Source: Streptomyces sp. ICC1 (GTDB lineage Bacteria > Actinomycetota > Actinomycetes > Streptomycetales > Streptomycetaceae). Taken from it: a DNA stretch of 64,000 nt. The translations under genes were made by a program, and so were the position numbers. Every line of letters begins with the position of its first letter. Within the stretch, counting starts at the first letter, position 1. The notes beneath the pieces are model-generated. The model saw nothing but the letters and a program-made list of their open reading frames with translations. It ran no database searches and was not told where the DNA came from. This document shows positions 8,661 to 17,343 of the stretch, one piece after another. The stretch is taken from the NCBI RefSeq assembly GCF_003287935.1, contig NZ_CP030287.1:620001-684000 (forward strand). Direction: 5' to 3'.

Positions 8661-11600
8661 TCACTGCTCTTCGGAGCCCTCCTCCCCGGGGTCGGGCAGG
8701 GCGAGGTGGACCAGCCGGGTCTTGCGGCGTACGACGCTCTGGGCCCGGCCCGGCGGCAGAATGCGCGGCTTGACGCTGTCGAGGAGGTAACCCTCCGACG
8801 GCGGGCAGGACAGCAGCAGCGCCGACGAGTTGACCTCGTTCATCTTGCGGACGAGGGGGTCCGTCCGGCCCGCGCCGGTGGAGGCGCGGGCAACGATCAT
8901 GTGCAGGCCGATCTCGTGGCCGAGCGGCAGGTGGGCGAGCAGCGGTTCGAAGGGGCCGTCGAAGGCCGAGCCGACCATCTCGTAGTCGTCGACGACGACG
9001 AACAGGCGCGGCCCGTTCCACCAGTCGGCGCGGCGCATCCGGGCCGGGGAGATGTCCTCCCCGGGGAGCCGGTCGGCCATCGCGCGGGCCACGCCGTCCA
9101 CGTACTCGCGCAGCGGGTCCGCGGAGACGGCGTGCCCGAGCCGGTACTCCTCGGGGATGGCCTCGACCAGGCCCCGGCGGTAGTCGACCACCAGGAAGCT
9201 CGCCTCGTCGGGGCTGTGGGTGGCCATGATGCGCTGGACGAGCAGCCGGAGCGCGCTGGTCTTTCCGCTCTCGGTGTCTCCGACCAGGTAGAGGTGCGGG
9301 CTCTGACGGAAGTCGTGCCAGACGGGGGCCAGTTCGACCTCGTCGAGGCCGATCGCCACTCGCAGCGGGTGGTCGGAGGCGGGGAGTTCGGCGGCGGGCA
9401 GCTGGGTGGGGAGCATGCGCACCTGCGGCGCCGGAGGCGCGTCCCAGCTCTCCGCGACGGCCTCGACGAGGTCGGCGAGGGCCTCCGAGAGGTCCTCCGC
9501 CTGCTCCTGGCCGTCGATCCGGGGCAGGGCCGCGAGGAAGTGCATCTTGTCGGGGCTCAGGCCCCGGCCCGTGGTGACGGGTACGGTGGCGGCCTTGCGG
9601 ATGTCGATGGCGGAGTCCATGGGGTCGCCCATGCGCAGTTCGAGCCGGGTGCCGATCTGGTCGCGCAGGGAGGCGGACACGTCCACCCAGCGCGAGGTGG
9701 CGATCACGAGGTGGACGCCGTAATTCAGTCCCCGGGAGGCCAGTTCGCCGAAGATGCCGAGGTCGTCGAAGAGTTCGCTGCGGACCGTGGACCAGCCGTC
9801 CACGACGAGGAAGACGTCGCCGAAGGGCTGGTCGGCGAACTCGCCGGCCGCGCGCCGCCTGCGGTAGGTGGACATCGAGTCGATGCCCTCCTCCTGGAAG
9901 AACAGCTCGCGCCGGCCCAGCAGTGAGGTGACCTCCGCGAGGGTGCGCGAGATGCGCTCCCGGTCCAGGCGGCCGGCGACCCCGCCGACGTGCGGGAGGC
10001 CCGCGAGCGAGGAGAGCGCGCCGCCGCCGAAGTCCAGGCAGTAGAACTGCACTTCTCGGGGGGTGTGGGTGAGGGCGAGGGAACAGATCAGGGTGCGCAG
10101 CAGGGTGCTCTTGCCGCTCTGCGGTCCGCCCGCGACGGCGACGTGGCCCCCGGCGCCGGAGAGGTCGACGGTGAGCAGGTCCCGTACCTGCTCGAAGGGG
10201 CGGTCGACGAGGCCGACCGGCACGCGCAGCCGCCCGCGGTCCGGGGAGCCGGCGGTCGTGAGGCCGAAATCGGGGTCCGGGGTCAGCGGCGGCAGCAGGG
10301 AGTCGAGGCTCGGCGGGGTGTCGAGCGGGGGCAGCCACACCTGGTGTGCGGGCGGTCCGCTGTCGCGCAGCCGGTCCAGGGCGAGGCCGAGCAGGCTCGT
10401 CCCCTCAGTCTCGGGCTCGGGCTCGTTCTCCGGGTCGGGTTCGGGGGCGAGCGGCAGGGTGTGGGGCACCACCCACTCGGTACCCCAGGGGACGACCTGC
10501 CGGGCGATCTGCTCGCGGCGGACGCCGCGGCGGGGCGCCTTGTACGTACCGGACACGTACGCGGCGCGGAAGCGGGTCAGGGCCTCGACGCCGCTCTTGA
10601 GATAGCCACTGCCGGGCTGCGAGGGCAGGTGGTAGGCGTCGGGCACGCCGAGGACGCCGCGGCTCTCGATGGCGGAGAAGGTGCGCAGGCCGATGCGGTA
10701 GGAGAGGTGGCCCTCCAGCTGGTTCATGCGGCCCTCCTCCAGCCGCTGGGAGGCGAGCAGCAGGTGCACTCCGAGCGACCGCCCGAGCCGGCCGATCATG
10801 ACGAACAGCTCCATGAAGTCGCGGTGCGCGGCGAGCAGCTCGCTGAATTCGTCGACGACGACGAACAGGCTGGGCAGCGGCGCGATCTGCGCACCGGCGG
10901 CGCGGGCGCGCTCGTACTCCAGGAGGGAGGCGTGGTTGCCGGCCTTGCGCAGCAGTTCCTGGCGGCGGATCAGTTCGCCGTGCAGGGCGTCCTGCATGCG
11001 GCCGACGAGGGCGACCTCGTCGGCGAGGTTGGTGATGACGGCGGAGGTGTGGGGCAGTTCGTCCATTCCGAGGAAGGTGGCGCCGCCCTTGAAGTCGACG
11101 AGGACGAAGTTGAGGGTCTCGGAGGAGTGGGTGAGTGCCAGGCCGAGGACGAGGGTGCGCAGCAGCTCGCTCTTGCCGGAGCCGGTGGCGCCGATGAGCA
11201 TGCCGTGCGGGCCCATGCCGCCCTGGGCGGACTCCTTGATATCGAGTTCGACGGGGGTGCCGTCCTCGCCGACGGCGATGGGCACCCGCAGCCGTCCGCG
11301 GCCTTCGACGGCTCGCTGGGGCTGGCCCCAGAGGCGGGCGGGCTCGTGCCGCCGCAGGTCGGGGATGCCGAGCAGGGCCGTCAGTTCGGTCTCGGCGACG
11401 AAGGGCTCCGAGGCGGTGACGCCGCCGCCGAGCCGGTACGGGGCGAGGCGCGCGGCCAAGGCGCGGGCGGCGGCCGGGCCGAGGCTGTCCGGGCGACCCA
11501 ACAGGGTTGCCTGTTCTTTGCGTTCGCGATCGGTGCGGACGAGGTGCAGGCCCTCGTCGTCCAGGCGCAGCCGCAGGGTGCCCCGGGCGGCCTTCCAGGC

Positions 11601-12668
11601 GAGGGCCCCGCCGAGGTCCACGAGTACGGTGTTGCGGTAGCCGGGTCCGGTGACACGGTGCCCGGAGGGCACGGCCCCGCCGTCCACCACGACCACGGTG
11701 AAGGGCTCGTCACGGCCCGGCGGGGTCTCCGGGTCGAACGGCGGCCGCTGGGTGAAGTCCGCGCCGAGCAGCTCCTCCAGCGCCTGGAAGTCCGCGGCGG
11801 CGAGCCGGGCCTGACCCGCGCCGTCGCGCTGGTAGCCGTGCTGGGCGTGAGGGAGCCACTTGAGCCACTCCCACGCGGCGCGCCGCTCGTCGCTGACGCA
11901 CAGCGCGATGTTCAGCTCCTCCGGCGCGTGGAAGGTGACCAGTTGGGCGAGGAGCGACCGCAGCAGGGCCCGGGACCGCTGCCCCTCCTCCCCGCCCCCG
12001 TCGCCGCCTTCCTCCCGGATCACCACGCGCGACCAGGCGCGCAGGTACAGGGCGATGGGCTGGTCGGGGACGGTTCCGTAGGCGCGGATGAAACTGCGCA
12101 GCGCGTGTGCGGCGAGCGGTTCGAGGTCCTCGACCGGCTTGGTCGCGAGGGGGGTGAGCCGTGTGGCGAGTTTCTGGTCGCCGACCGCCACCCGCACCTC
12201 GGCGAAGTCGTCGTCGGAGGGCCGGCGCTCCCACTGCCGGCTGGTCCCGGCCAGCGCCCACAGGGCGGCGGGCTCGGGGTGGCGCCAGGCCAGCGCCTTC
12301 TGCTGGGCGCCGACGGTGACGCGGATCTTGCGGCGCATCTGGGCCAGGTAGCGCAGGTAATCGCGTCGCTCACCCTTGAGTTTGCGTTTGCGTTCACCCG
12401 CACTGCGGATCAGCTGCGCGCCGATCATGGCCACGGAGGAGAGCAGCATCAGCCCGATGGCTATGTAGCTGAACGCGGTCGCCTGGCCGGGACGCAGGAA
12501 CATCATGAGCATGCCGAGGGAGGTGAGTCCCATCGGCAGGTACGTCCACATGGCCGACGTGTTCGGTTCCGCCTCCGGCAGCGTGGGCGGCTCCTGGAGG
12601 CTGAGTTCGCCCTCGGGCATGTCGGGACCGCGGCGGCGGGCGGGCCGACGGAACAGGACGGTGCTCAC
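8661..12668 (-). CDS. eccC: EccC, FtsK/SpoIIIE-type ATPase of type VII secretion
   Basis: This 1335-aa protein is the usual length for EccC. Two N-terminal transmembrane helices (about residues 45-85) are followed by a DUF-like region and three FtsK/SpoIIIE ATPase domains. Walker A motifs are GATGSGKSELLRT at about residue 488, GGPQSGKSTLLRT at about 846 and GDTESGKTSALRLL at about 1126. Domain 1 has a full Walker B (SLFVVVDEFSEL). EccC is the motor that recognises WXG100 substrates and drives export through the EccB/C/D membrane complex. It is a fused one-chain EccC rather than a split EccCa/EccCb, and is divergent from eccD across a 191-bp spacer. Confidence 0.95.
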   Translation of the reverse strand: MSTVLFRRPARRRGPDMPEGELSLQEPPTLPEAEPNTSAMWTYLPMGLTSLGMLMMFLRPGQATAFSYIAIGLMLLSSVAMIGAQLIRSAGERKRKLKGERRDYLRYLAQMRRKIRVTVGAQQKALAWRHPEPAALWALAGTSRQWERRPSDDDFAEVRVAVGDQKLATRLTPLATKPVEDLEPLAAHALRSFIRAYGTVPDQPIALYLRAWSRVVIREEGGDGGGEEGQRSRALLRSLLAQLVTFHAPEELNIALCVSDERRAAWEWLKWLPHAQHGYQRDGAGQARLAAADFQALEELLGADFTQRPPFDPETPPGRDEPFTVVVVDGGAVPSGHRVTGPGYRNTVLVDLGGALAWKAARGTLRLRLDDEGLHLVRTDRERKEQATLLGRPDSLGPAAARALAARLAPYRLGGGVTASEPFVAETELTALLGIPDLRRHEPARLWGQPQRAVEGRGRLRVPIAVGEDGTPVELDIKESAQGGMGPHGMLIGATGSGKSELLRTLVLGLALTHSSETLNFVLVDFKGGATFLGMDELPHTSAVITNLADEVALVGRMQDALHGELIRRQELLRKAGNHASLLEYERARAAGAQIAPLPSLFVVVDEFSELLAAHRDFMELFVMIGRLGRSLGVHLLLASQRLEEGRMNQLEGHLSYRIGLRTFSAIESRGVLGVPDAYHLPSQPGSGYLKSGVEALTRFRAAYVSGTYKAPRRGVRREQIARQVVPWGTEWVVPHTLPLAPEPDPENEPEPETEGTSLLGLALDRLRDSGPPAHQVWLPPLDTPPSLDSLLPPLTPDPDFGLTTAGSPDRGRLRVPVGLVDRPFEQVRDLLTVDLSGAGGHVAVAGGPQSGKSTLLRTLICSLALTHTPREVQFYCLDFGGGALSSLAGLPHVGGVAGRLDRERISRTLAEVTSLLGRRELFFQEEGIDSMSTYRRRRAAGEFADQPFGDVFLVVDGWSTVRSELFDDLGIFGELASRGLNYGVHLVIATSRWVDVSASLRDQIGTRLELRMGDPMDSAIDIRKAATVPVTTGRGLSPDKMHFLAALPRIDGQEQAEDLSEALADLVEAVAESWDAPPAPQVRMLPTQLPAAELPASDHPLRVAIGLDEVELAPVWHDFRQSPHLYLVGDTESGKTSALRLLVQRIMATHSPDEASFLVVDYRRGLVEAIPEEYRLGHAVSADPLREYVDGVARAMADRLPGEDISPARMRRADWWNGPRLFVVVDDYEMVGSAFDGPFEPLLAHLPLGHEIGLHMIVARASTGAGRTDPLVRKMNEVNSSALLLSCPPSEGYLLDSVKPRILPPGRAQSVVRRKTRLVHLALPDPGEEGSEEQ

Positions 12669-12859
12669 GCTGGTGTGTCTCCTCGGGCTCGGCGCGTCCG
12701 GCCCCCGCCCCCCGTGCGGTGTCGCGGGGGACCGGGGACCGCTCTCCGCGCCGGGTGACGGCGGAGGGCCAAGGGTGGTCTGTGACCTGCTGTGTTGGTC
12801 ACGGTAGTGTGCACTACCTCCCTTTGGTACCCCGGCCCCTGGATAGGTGCTGCACCGTC
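12669..12859. promoter_or_regulatory. Divergent promoter region between eccC and eccD
   Basis: This 191-bp spacer separates the two divergent T7SS operons and must hold both promoters. An imperfect palindrome ggtagt-gtgc-actacc lies at 12803-12818, about 40 bp before the eccD start, and could be a regulator site. No clear -10/-35 pair was assigned. Confidence 0.4.
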
Positions 12860-14266
12860 ATGACTGAAACTCCGGGCATATCGAGCCCCGGCCTGTGCCG
12901 ACTCACGGTGAGGACACCGCGGCGCCTGCTCGACCTCGCGGTGCCGGTCGACGTTCCACTGGCCGACCTCCTGCCCACGCTCCTGGACCACGCCGGCGAG
13001 GAACTCCCCGAGCAGGGAATCGAACACGGCGGCTGGGTCCTGCAACGCCTCGGTGGGGAACCGCTGGACGAGGAGAGCACACCCGAGGCGATGTCCCTGC
13101 GCGACGGGGAGACCCTCCATCTGCGTCCCCGCACCGAGGCATTGCCCGCGATCCACTTCGACGACCTCGTCGACGGGGTCGCCAGCACCATGCGCGGGCG
13201 CCCGCACGGCTGGGACGCCACGGCCGGCCGCCGGCTGCTGCGGACGGCGGGCGTCCTGCTGCTGGCCGCCGGCTGGGTCGTGTGCGCCCTGCCCGGAGGC
13301 AGCGGGCCGGCCCGGGCCGCCGTCGCCGGCATCACGGGACTGCTGGTCCTCTTCGGCGCCGCCGCGGCCTCCCGCGCGGTCGGGGACTCGGCCGCCGGAG
13401 CGGCTCTGGGCGTCTTCGTGGCGCCCTACCTGGCGCTGGCCGGCGCCCTGCTGCCCGTCGGCGAGGCCGACGGCGGCGGGCAGTTGGGCGGTGCCCGGCT
13501 GCTGGCCGCGTCCGCCGCGGCCGCGGGCGGCGCGGTGCTGGCCGTGGCCGCGGTGGCGGCCTTCGTACCGCTGCTGCTGTCGGTGGCGGTGGCCGCACTG
13601 GCTGGGGCGGTCTGGGGGACGCTGATGCTGACGCTGGACGTCGGCCTCGGGCCCGCGGCGAGCGTGGTGGCGGTGTTCGCCGTGGCCGTCGGCGGGCTGG
13701 TCCCCGGATTGGCCTTCCGGCTGTCGGGGCTGCGACTGCCGATCCTGCCGTCCAACGCAGAGGAGTTGCAGGAGGGCATCGACCCGCACCCCCACGAAGG
13801 GGTCGTCGGCCGCACCGCGCTGGCCGAGGAGTGGATGACCGCCCTCTACGCGGCCGTCGGCCTGGTCTGCGCCATGGCCCTCACCGCACTGCTGCTGGAC
13901 GACCCGGGCACCCCGGCCCGCGTCACCGCGGGCGTGCTCAGCCTGCTCCTGCTGCTGCACTCCCGGCCCATCGGGAACGTCTGGCAGCGCCCGGCGGTCT
14001 TCCTGCCCGGCCTGTACGGGCTGGTCCTCGCGGCCCTCACCGGCGCGTCCGCCCTCTCCCCCGGCAACCGCCCGGCGGTGCTCGCGACCCTGCTGGTGCT
14101 GGCCGGGGTGGCGCTCGTCACGTCCTGGACCGTGCCCGGCCGCCGCATCCTGCCCCACTGGGGCCGGGCCGGGGACATCCTGCACACGTGCGCGGCGGTC
14201 GCGCTGATCCCGCTGGCGCTGTGGGTGCTCGGCGTCTACGGCGCCCTGCGCTCCATTTCCGGCTGA
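12860..14266 (+). CDS. eccD: EccD, integral membrane channel component of type VII secretion
   Basis: This 468-aa protein starts at ATG 12860. Residues 1 to about 100 form a cytoplasmic ubiquitin-like (YukD-type) domain (CRLTVRTPRRLLDLAVPVDV, LRDGETLHLRP). Eleven or so hydrophobic helices follow from about residue 125 to the C-terminus, interrupted by a charged cytoplasmic loop (LPSNAEELQEGIDPHPHEG). This is the standard EccD architecture. EccD forms the membrane vestibule with EccB and EccC. It is followed by eccB after 13 bp, clearly one operon. Confidence 0.93.
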   Translation: MTETPGISSPGLCRLTVRTPRRLLDLAVPVDVPLADLLPTLLDHAGEELPEQGIEHGGWVLQRLGGEPLDEESTPEAMSLRDGETLHLRPRTEALPAIHFDDLVDGVASTMRGRPHGWDATAGRRLLRTAGVLLLAAGWVVCALPGGSGPARAAVAGITGLLVLFGAAAASRAVGDSAAGAALGVFVAPYLALAGALLPVGEADGGGQLGGARLLAASAAAAGGAVLAVAAVAAFVPLLLSVAVAALAGAVWGTLMLTLDVGLGPAASVVAVFAVAVGGLVPGLAFRLSGLRLPILPSNAEELQEGIDPHPHEGVVGRTALAEEWMTALYAAVGLVCAMALTALLLDDPGTPARVTAGVLSLLLLLHSRPIGNVWQRPAVFLPGLYGLVLAALTGASALSPGNRPAVLATLLVLAGVALVTSWTVPGRRILPHWGRAGDILHTCAAVALIPLALWVLGVYGALRSISG

Positions 14267-14279
14267 CGGGGGGAACGAC

Positions 14280-15761
14280 ATGCAGTCCAGGAAGGACCAG
14301 GTCCAGGCCCACATGTTCGTCATGGGCCGGCTGACCAGTGGCATGCTGCGGCAGGACCCGGACGCCCCGGAGAGCCCGGTCGGCCGCACCAATCGCGGCC
14401 TGGCCTGGGGCATCGGCCTCGGCGTGGTGCTCGTCGTCGGCTTCGTGCTGTTCGGGCTGCTGTCCCCGGCCGGCACCAAGTCCTGGCGGACGGCGAACGC
14501 GCTGATCGTGGAGAAGGACACCGGAACGCGCTACTTGTACCTCGACGGGCGGCTCCACCCGGTACGGAACTACGCCTCGGCCCGCCTCATGTCCGAAAAC
14601 CGGCTGAGCACCGTCACGGTGTCCTCGGCGTCCCTGCGCGGCGAGCCGCACGGCACCCCGGTCGGCATTCCCGGCGCCCCGGACTCGCTGCCCGAACCCG
14701 GCGACCTGGAGAAGGGCTCCTGGCAGGTGTGCGCCGACGAACCCCGCCAGACGGGTCCGGACGGCACCGGCCGCACGGCCCGCACCTCGCTGCGCCTCGG
14801 CTTCGCCTCCGACGGCGAGGCACCGGGGAACCAGCGGGCGCTGCTCGTCGCCGGCCCCGACGGGGTCCGGCACGTGCTGTGGGGGGACCGCCGGCTGCGG
14901 ATCGGCGGGCACGGGGCCCAGCAGGCGCTCGGCTATTCCGGCGCCGTCCCCACCGCCGTCTCGGCCGCCTTCCTGGACAGCCTGCCCGCGGGCGCCGACC
15001 TGGCCGCCCCCGAGATCGAGGGCCGCGGTACGGATGCGGGCACGGTCGGCGGCGCGGCCGCCCGGGTGGGCCAGGTCTTCACCCTCTCCTCCCCCGGCAC
15101 CGCGCAGCAGTACTTCCTGCTGGAGGCTGCCGGACTGCGCCCGCTCTCCGCGCTCGCGGCGGCCCTGGTCCTGGGCGACGACCGCACGGCCGGTCAGGCG
15201 TACCCGGGCCGCGTCCCGGCGGCGCTGGCACTGAGCGCCGACGAGCTGACCCGCCGGCAGGCCCCCGCCGGACAGGGCGGATCGGACCCCGCGGACTGGC
15301 CGGCCGGCGCCCCGGCCGCACTGGCCCTGACCGCCGGCTCCCAGCTCTGCGCCCAGATCCAGCCCGAGGGCACCGCCCCCCGGATCCGCATCGCCCTGGT
15401 ACGCGAGGCGGGGAGGGTCCCGGACCCGGCTGCGGGACCGGAGATCGCGCGGGCCTGCCTGCCGGTGGACGGGATCGCGGTCCGCCCGGGAGGCGGGGCG
15501 CTGGTACAGGCGCTCGGCGCCGGTGGCGGCGTACGCGGCACCACGACGTACCTGGTCACCGACGTCGGCGTGAAGTACCGGCTGCCGGACGCCGCCGCGG
15601 TGGAGCGGCTGGGGCTGAAGGGCGGGCACGCCCAGGCCGTGCCGTCGAGGCTGCTGGACATGCTGCCCACGGGCCCGCGGCTCGACGTGGACACGGCGAT
15701 GGGCCGTCAGCCCGCGGCGGGCGCCGGAGGTTTGAAACCGGCCGACTCCCCCTGCGAGTGA
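14280..15761 (+). CDS. eccB: EccB, membrane-anchored extracytoplasmic T7SS component
   Basis: This 493-aa protein has the typical EccB opening, SRKDQVQAHMFVMGRLTSGM, then a single transmembrane helix (about residues 42-63, GIGLGVVLVVGFVLFGLL). A large extracytoplasmic domain follows, with repeated R-rings including LYLDGRLHPVRNYASARL and TTTYLVTDVGVKYRLPD. EccB sits at the core of the ESX complex with EccC and EccD and contacts mycosin. A ggggga ribosome-binding site precedes ATG 14280 directly behind the eccD stop. No eccE-like gene is visible in the locus. Confidence 0.93.
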   Translation: MQSRKDQVQAHMFVMGRLTSGMLRQDPDAPESPVGRTNRGLAWGIGLGVVLVVGFVLFGLLSPAGTKSWRTANALIVEKDTGTRYLYLDGRLHPVRNYASARLMSENRLSTVTVSSASLRGEPHGTPVGIPGAPDSLPEPGDLEKGSWQVCADEPRQTGPDGTGRTARTSLRLGFASDGEAPGNQRALLVAGPDGVRHVLWGDRRLRIGGHGAQQALGYSGAVPTAVSAAFLDSLPAGADLAAPEIEGRGTDAGTVGGAAARVGQVFTLSSPGTAQQYFLLEAAGLRPLSALAAALVLGDDRTAGQAYPGRVPAALALSADELTRRQAPAGQGGSDPADWPAGAPAALALTAGSQLCAQIQPEGTAPRIRIALVREAGRVPDPAAGPEIARACLPVDGIAVRPGGGALVQALGAGGGVRGTTTYLVTDVGVKYRLPDAAAVERLGLKGGHAQAVPSRLLDMLPTGPRLDVDTAMGRQPAAGAGGLKPADSPCE

Positions 15762-15852
15762 ACCCGCGGCGGAGTTTCACCATCCTCCTCGGTGGTGACC
15801 GGCCGTTCTCGCGTCCGGACATCAGAGGAAGCTCAAAAGACGACTCCCCTCG

Positions 15853-15881
15853 TTGCAGCGCCCATACAAATGTTCTTACCA
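15853..15881 (+). promoter_or_regulatory. Possible promoter upstream of the WXG100 genes
   Basis: The 198-bp gap after eccB contains an unusually AT-rich patch. A possible pair is ttgcag at 15853-15858 and ttacca(t) at 15876-15881, separated by 17 bp. A promoter here would let the WXG100 genes be transcribed separately from the secretion machinery. The match is weak. Confidence 0.3.
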
Positions 15882-15959
15882 TCAGCCGACACGCGGACGG
15901 GTTTCGCACCCGCTCCGCTCCCCGTCCCCATGGCCGCGCGCCAGACAAGGAACACCATC

Positions 15960-16319
15960 ATGGCGACTCCGCCGCCTCCCGGTAGCACCCAGACTTCGGA
16001 CCAGAGCGAGAACCAGCGCGGCTACAACGCCCTCCAGCAGGCCAAGACGGGCGTGGAGAGGGCCCAGACCGACGTGAAGACGGTCATGGACGGCCTGATC
16101 AGGGCCTACGGCGGCGCCGACGGAGCCGCGTTCCAGGGCCTGCTCAACGAGTGGAGCGGCCAAGTGGACCTGATCACCCGGAGCATGGGCGAGATGATGC
16201 AGACGCTGACCGAGACCGGGCAGGCGCAGTCGCGCACCCAGGGCCAGATCAACGACTTCATCCAGGAAGCCAAGCGCTCCTCGATCTCCCAGGGAGCCCA
16301 GAACCGGCTCAACCCCTGA
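15960..16319 (+). CDS. WXG100 protein (EsxA/EsxB type)
   Basis: This 119-aa protein starts at ATG 15960, preceded by aagga. It is a helix-turn-helix hairpin with the signature W-S-G at the turn (LLNEWSGQVD, about residue 65) and long amphipathic flanking helices. That is the WXG100 fold secreted by EccC-type systems. The next gene is a second WXG100 protein and the two probably form a heterodimer, as EsxA and EsxB do. This member lacks an evident C-terminal YxxxD/E export signal, so the partner would supply it. Which of the pair is EsxA or EsxB cannot be assigned from sequence alone. Confidence 0.88.
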   Translation: MATPPPPGSTQTSDQSENQRGYNALQQAKTGVERAQTDVKTVMDGLIRAYGGADGAAFQGLLNEWSGQVDLITRSMGEMMQTLTETGQAQSRTQGQINDFIQEAKRSSISQGAQNRLNP

Positions 16320-16371
16320 GCCGGCAAGCCTCCGTCACCTCTCCGTCAGCCCGCCGCCCGAGGAGCCCCGC

Positions 16372-16701
16372 ATGTCCGACTTCTATTCCAACAAGACCGA
16401 CGGCGTCATCCACGTCCAGTACCAGCACGTCGACCGTGCCGCAGAGGACATGCGGATGCAGACGACCGCGATCCAGAACACCGTCAAGGCCCTCAACGAG
16501 GAACTGGCCGGCCTCCGCGGCGCCTGGCAGGGCCAGGACGCCGCCGTCTACGGCCAGAAGCAGACCGACTGGAACACGGCCTCGGACGGCCTCGGCGCCA
16601 TCCTCGCGAAGCACAGCGAACTGCTGAACATGATCAGCGAGATCTACAAGAAGCACGAGAACCGCAGCGCCGACCAGTGGAACAACGTCCGCATCCGCTG
16701 A
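16372..16701 (+). CDS. WXG100 protein with C-terminal YxxxE export signal
   Basis: This 109-aa protein is the partner of the preceding WXG100 gene, 52 bp downstream in the same operon. It has the central W-Q-G turn (LRGAWQGQDAAVYG) between two amphipathic helices. Near the C-terminus IYKKHEN contains Y-x3-E, the general T7SS secretion motif recognised by EccC. It is expected to be exported as a dimer with its neighbour. In Streptomyces such Esx pairs affect development and sporulation; that role is family knowledge, not seen here. Confidence 0.9.
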   Translation: MSDFYSNKTDGVIHVQYQHVDRAAEDMRMQTTAIQNTVKALNEELAGLRGAWQGQDAAVYGQKQTDWNTASDGLGAILAKHSELLNMISEIYKKHENRSADQWNNVRIR

Positions 16702-16797
16702 CCCGCCCCGACGGCGCCGCCGGCCCCGTCCGGCGGCGCCGGGACGTACCCGCAACCCCGCCCAGCCGCCCAGCCGCCCAGCCGCCCGGGAGTGACC

Positions 16798-17298
16798 ATG
16801 GCCGACGGTACCGATCTGTCCCATCTCGACAAGGACAGTCTGGAGAAGTTCAGAACGGACAGCCTCGACGGGATCGCCGCCTTCGTCGCGCGCCTCAAAA
16901 CGCTGACGAGCACGGGCCAGGAGGCGGGCCCGATCGCTTCCATGGAGTCGCTGGCCAGAACGATGGGGAACCTTGCCACCCCCTTCATGACGACCCCCCC
17001 GCGGTTCGGCAGGCTGGGGACCAATGACGACAAAGAAGAGACACCGATAGACGGGACGCCGCTCGTCAAGTTCATGGGGTCCACCTCCACCTCGCTGGCC
17101 GCGATCCTGACCAAGCAGAGGATCCTCTTCACCGAGATCGACGACGAACTGATTCAGACGATCAAGGAACTGGGCGATGCCCAGAGCGAAAGCCTCGACG
17201 GCATAACCGGGGCGGACTTCCTCGTCGACTGGAAAGACGTCAACCAGGCCTTCACGCCCGACAAACCCGCGCCCCCGCCCTCACCCTCGACCACCTGA
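16798..17298 (+). CDS. T7SS-associated hypothetical protein
   Basis: This 166-aa protein is not recognised as a named family. It is acidic and largely helical, with no signal peptide, and ends in a Pro/Ser-rich tail (PDKPAPPPSPSTT). Helical ranges around residues 10-55 and 80-140 recall the long four-helix ESX-associated partner or substrate proteins. An in-frame GTG at 16792 is an alternative start; ATG 16798 fits the cgggag ribosome-binding site. It lies between the WXG100 pair and the large repeat protein, so it is probably a chaperone or co-substrate. Just upstream are three and a half tandem copies of cagccgcc. Confidence 0.7.
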   Translation: MADGTDLSHLDKDSLEKFRTDSLDGIAAFVARLKTLTSTGQEAGPIASMESLARTMGNLATPFMTTPPRFGRLGTNDDKEETPIDGTPLVKFMGSTSTSLAAILTKQRILFTEIDDELIQTIKELGDAQSESLDGITGADFLVDWKDVNQAFTPDKPAPPPSPSTT

Positions 17299-17343
17299 CC
17301 GTCCCACCACCCGTCGCGTTCCCCGGAAGGGCCCCTCTCCGCC

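Noticed and set aside
9990..12758. 922-aa plus-strand frame over eccC
   Set aside because: It is Gly/Glu/Arg low-complexity antisense of eccC with no recognisable domain.
16763..16790. CRISPR-like or regulatory repeat cagccgcc before the hypothetical gene
   Set aside because: The units are only 8 bp, contiguous and without spacers. It is a short simple repeat.
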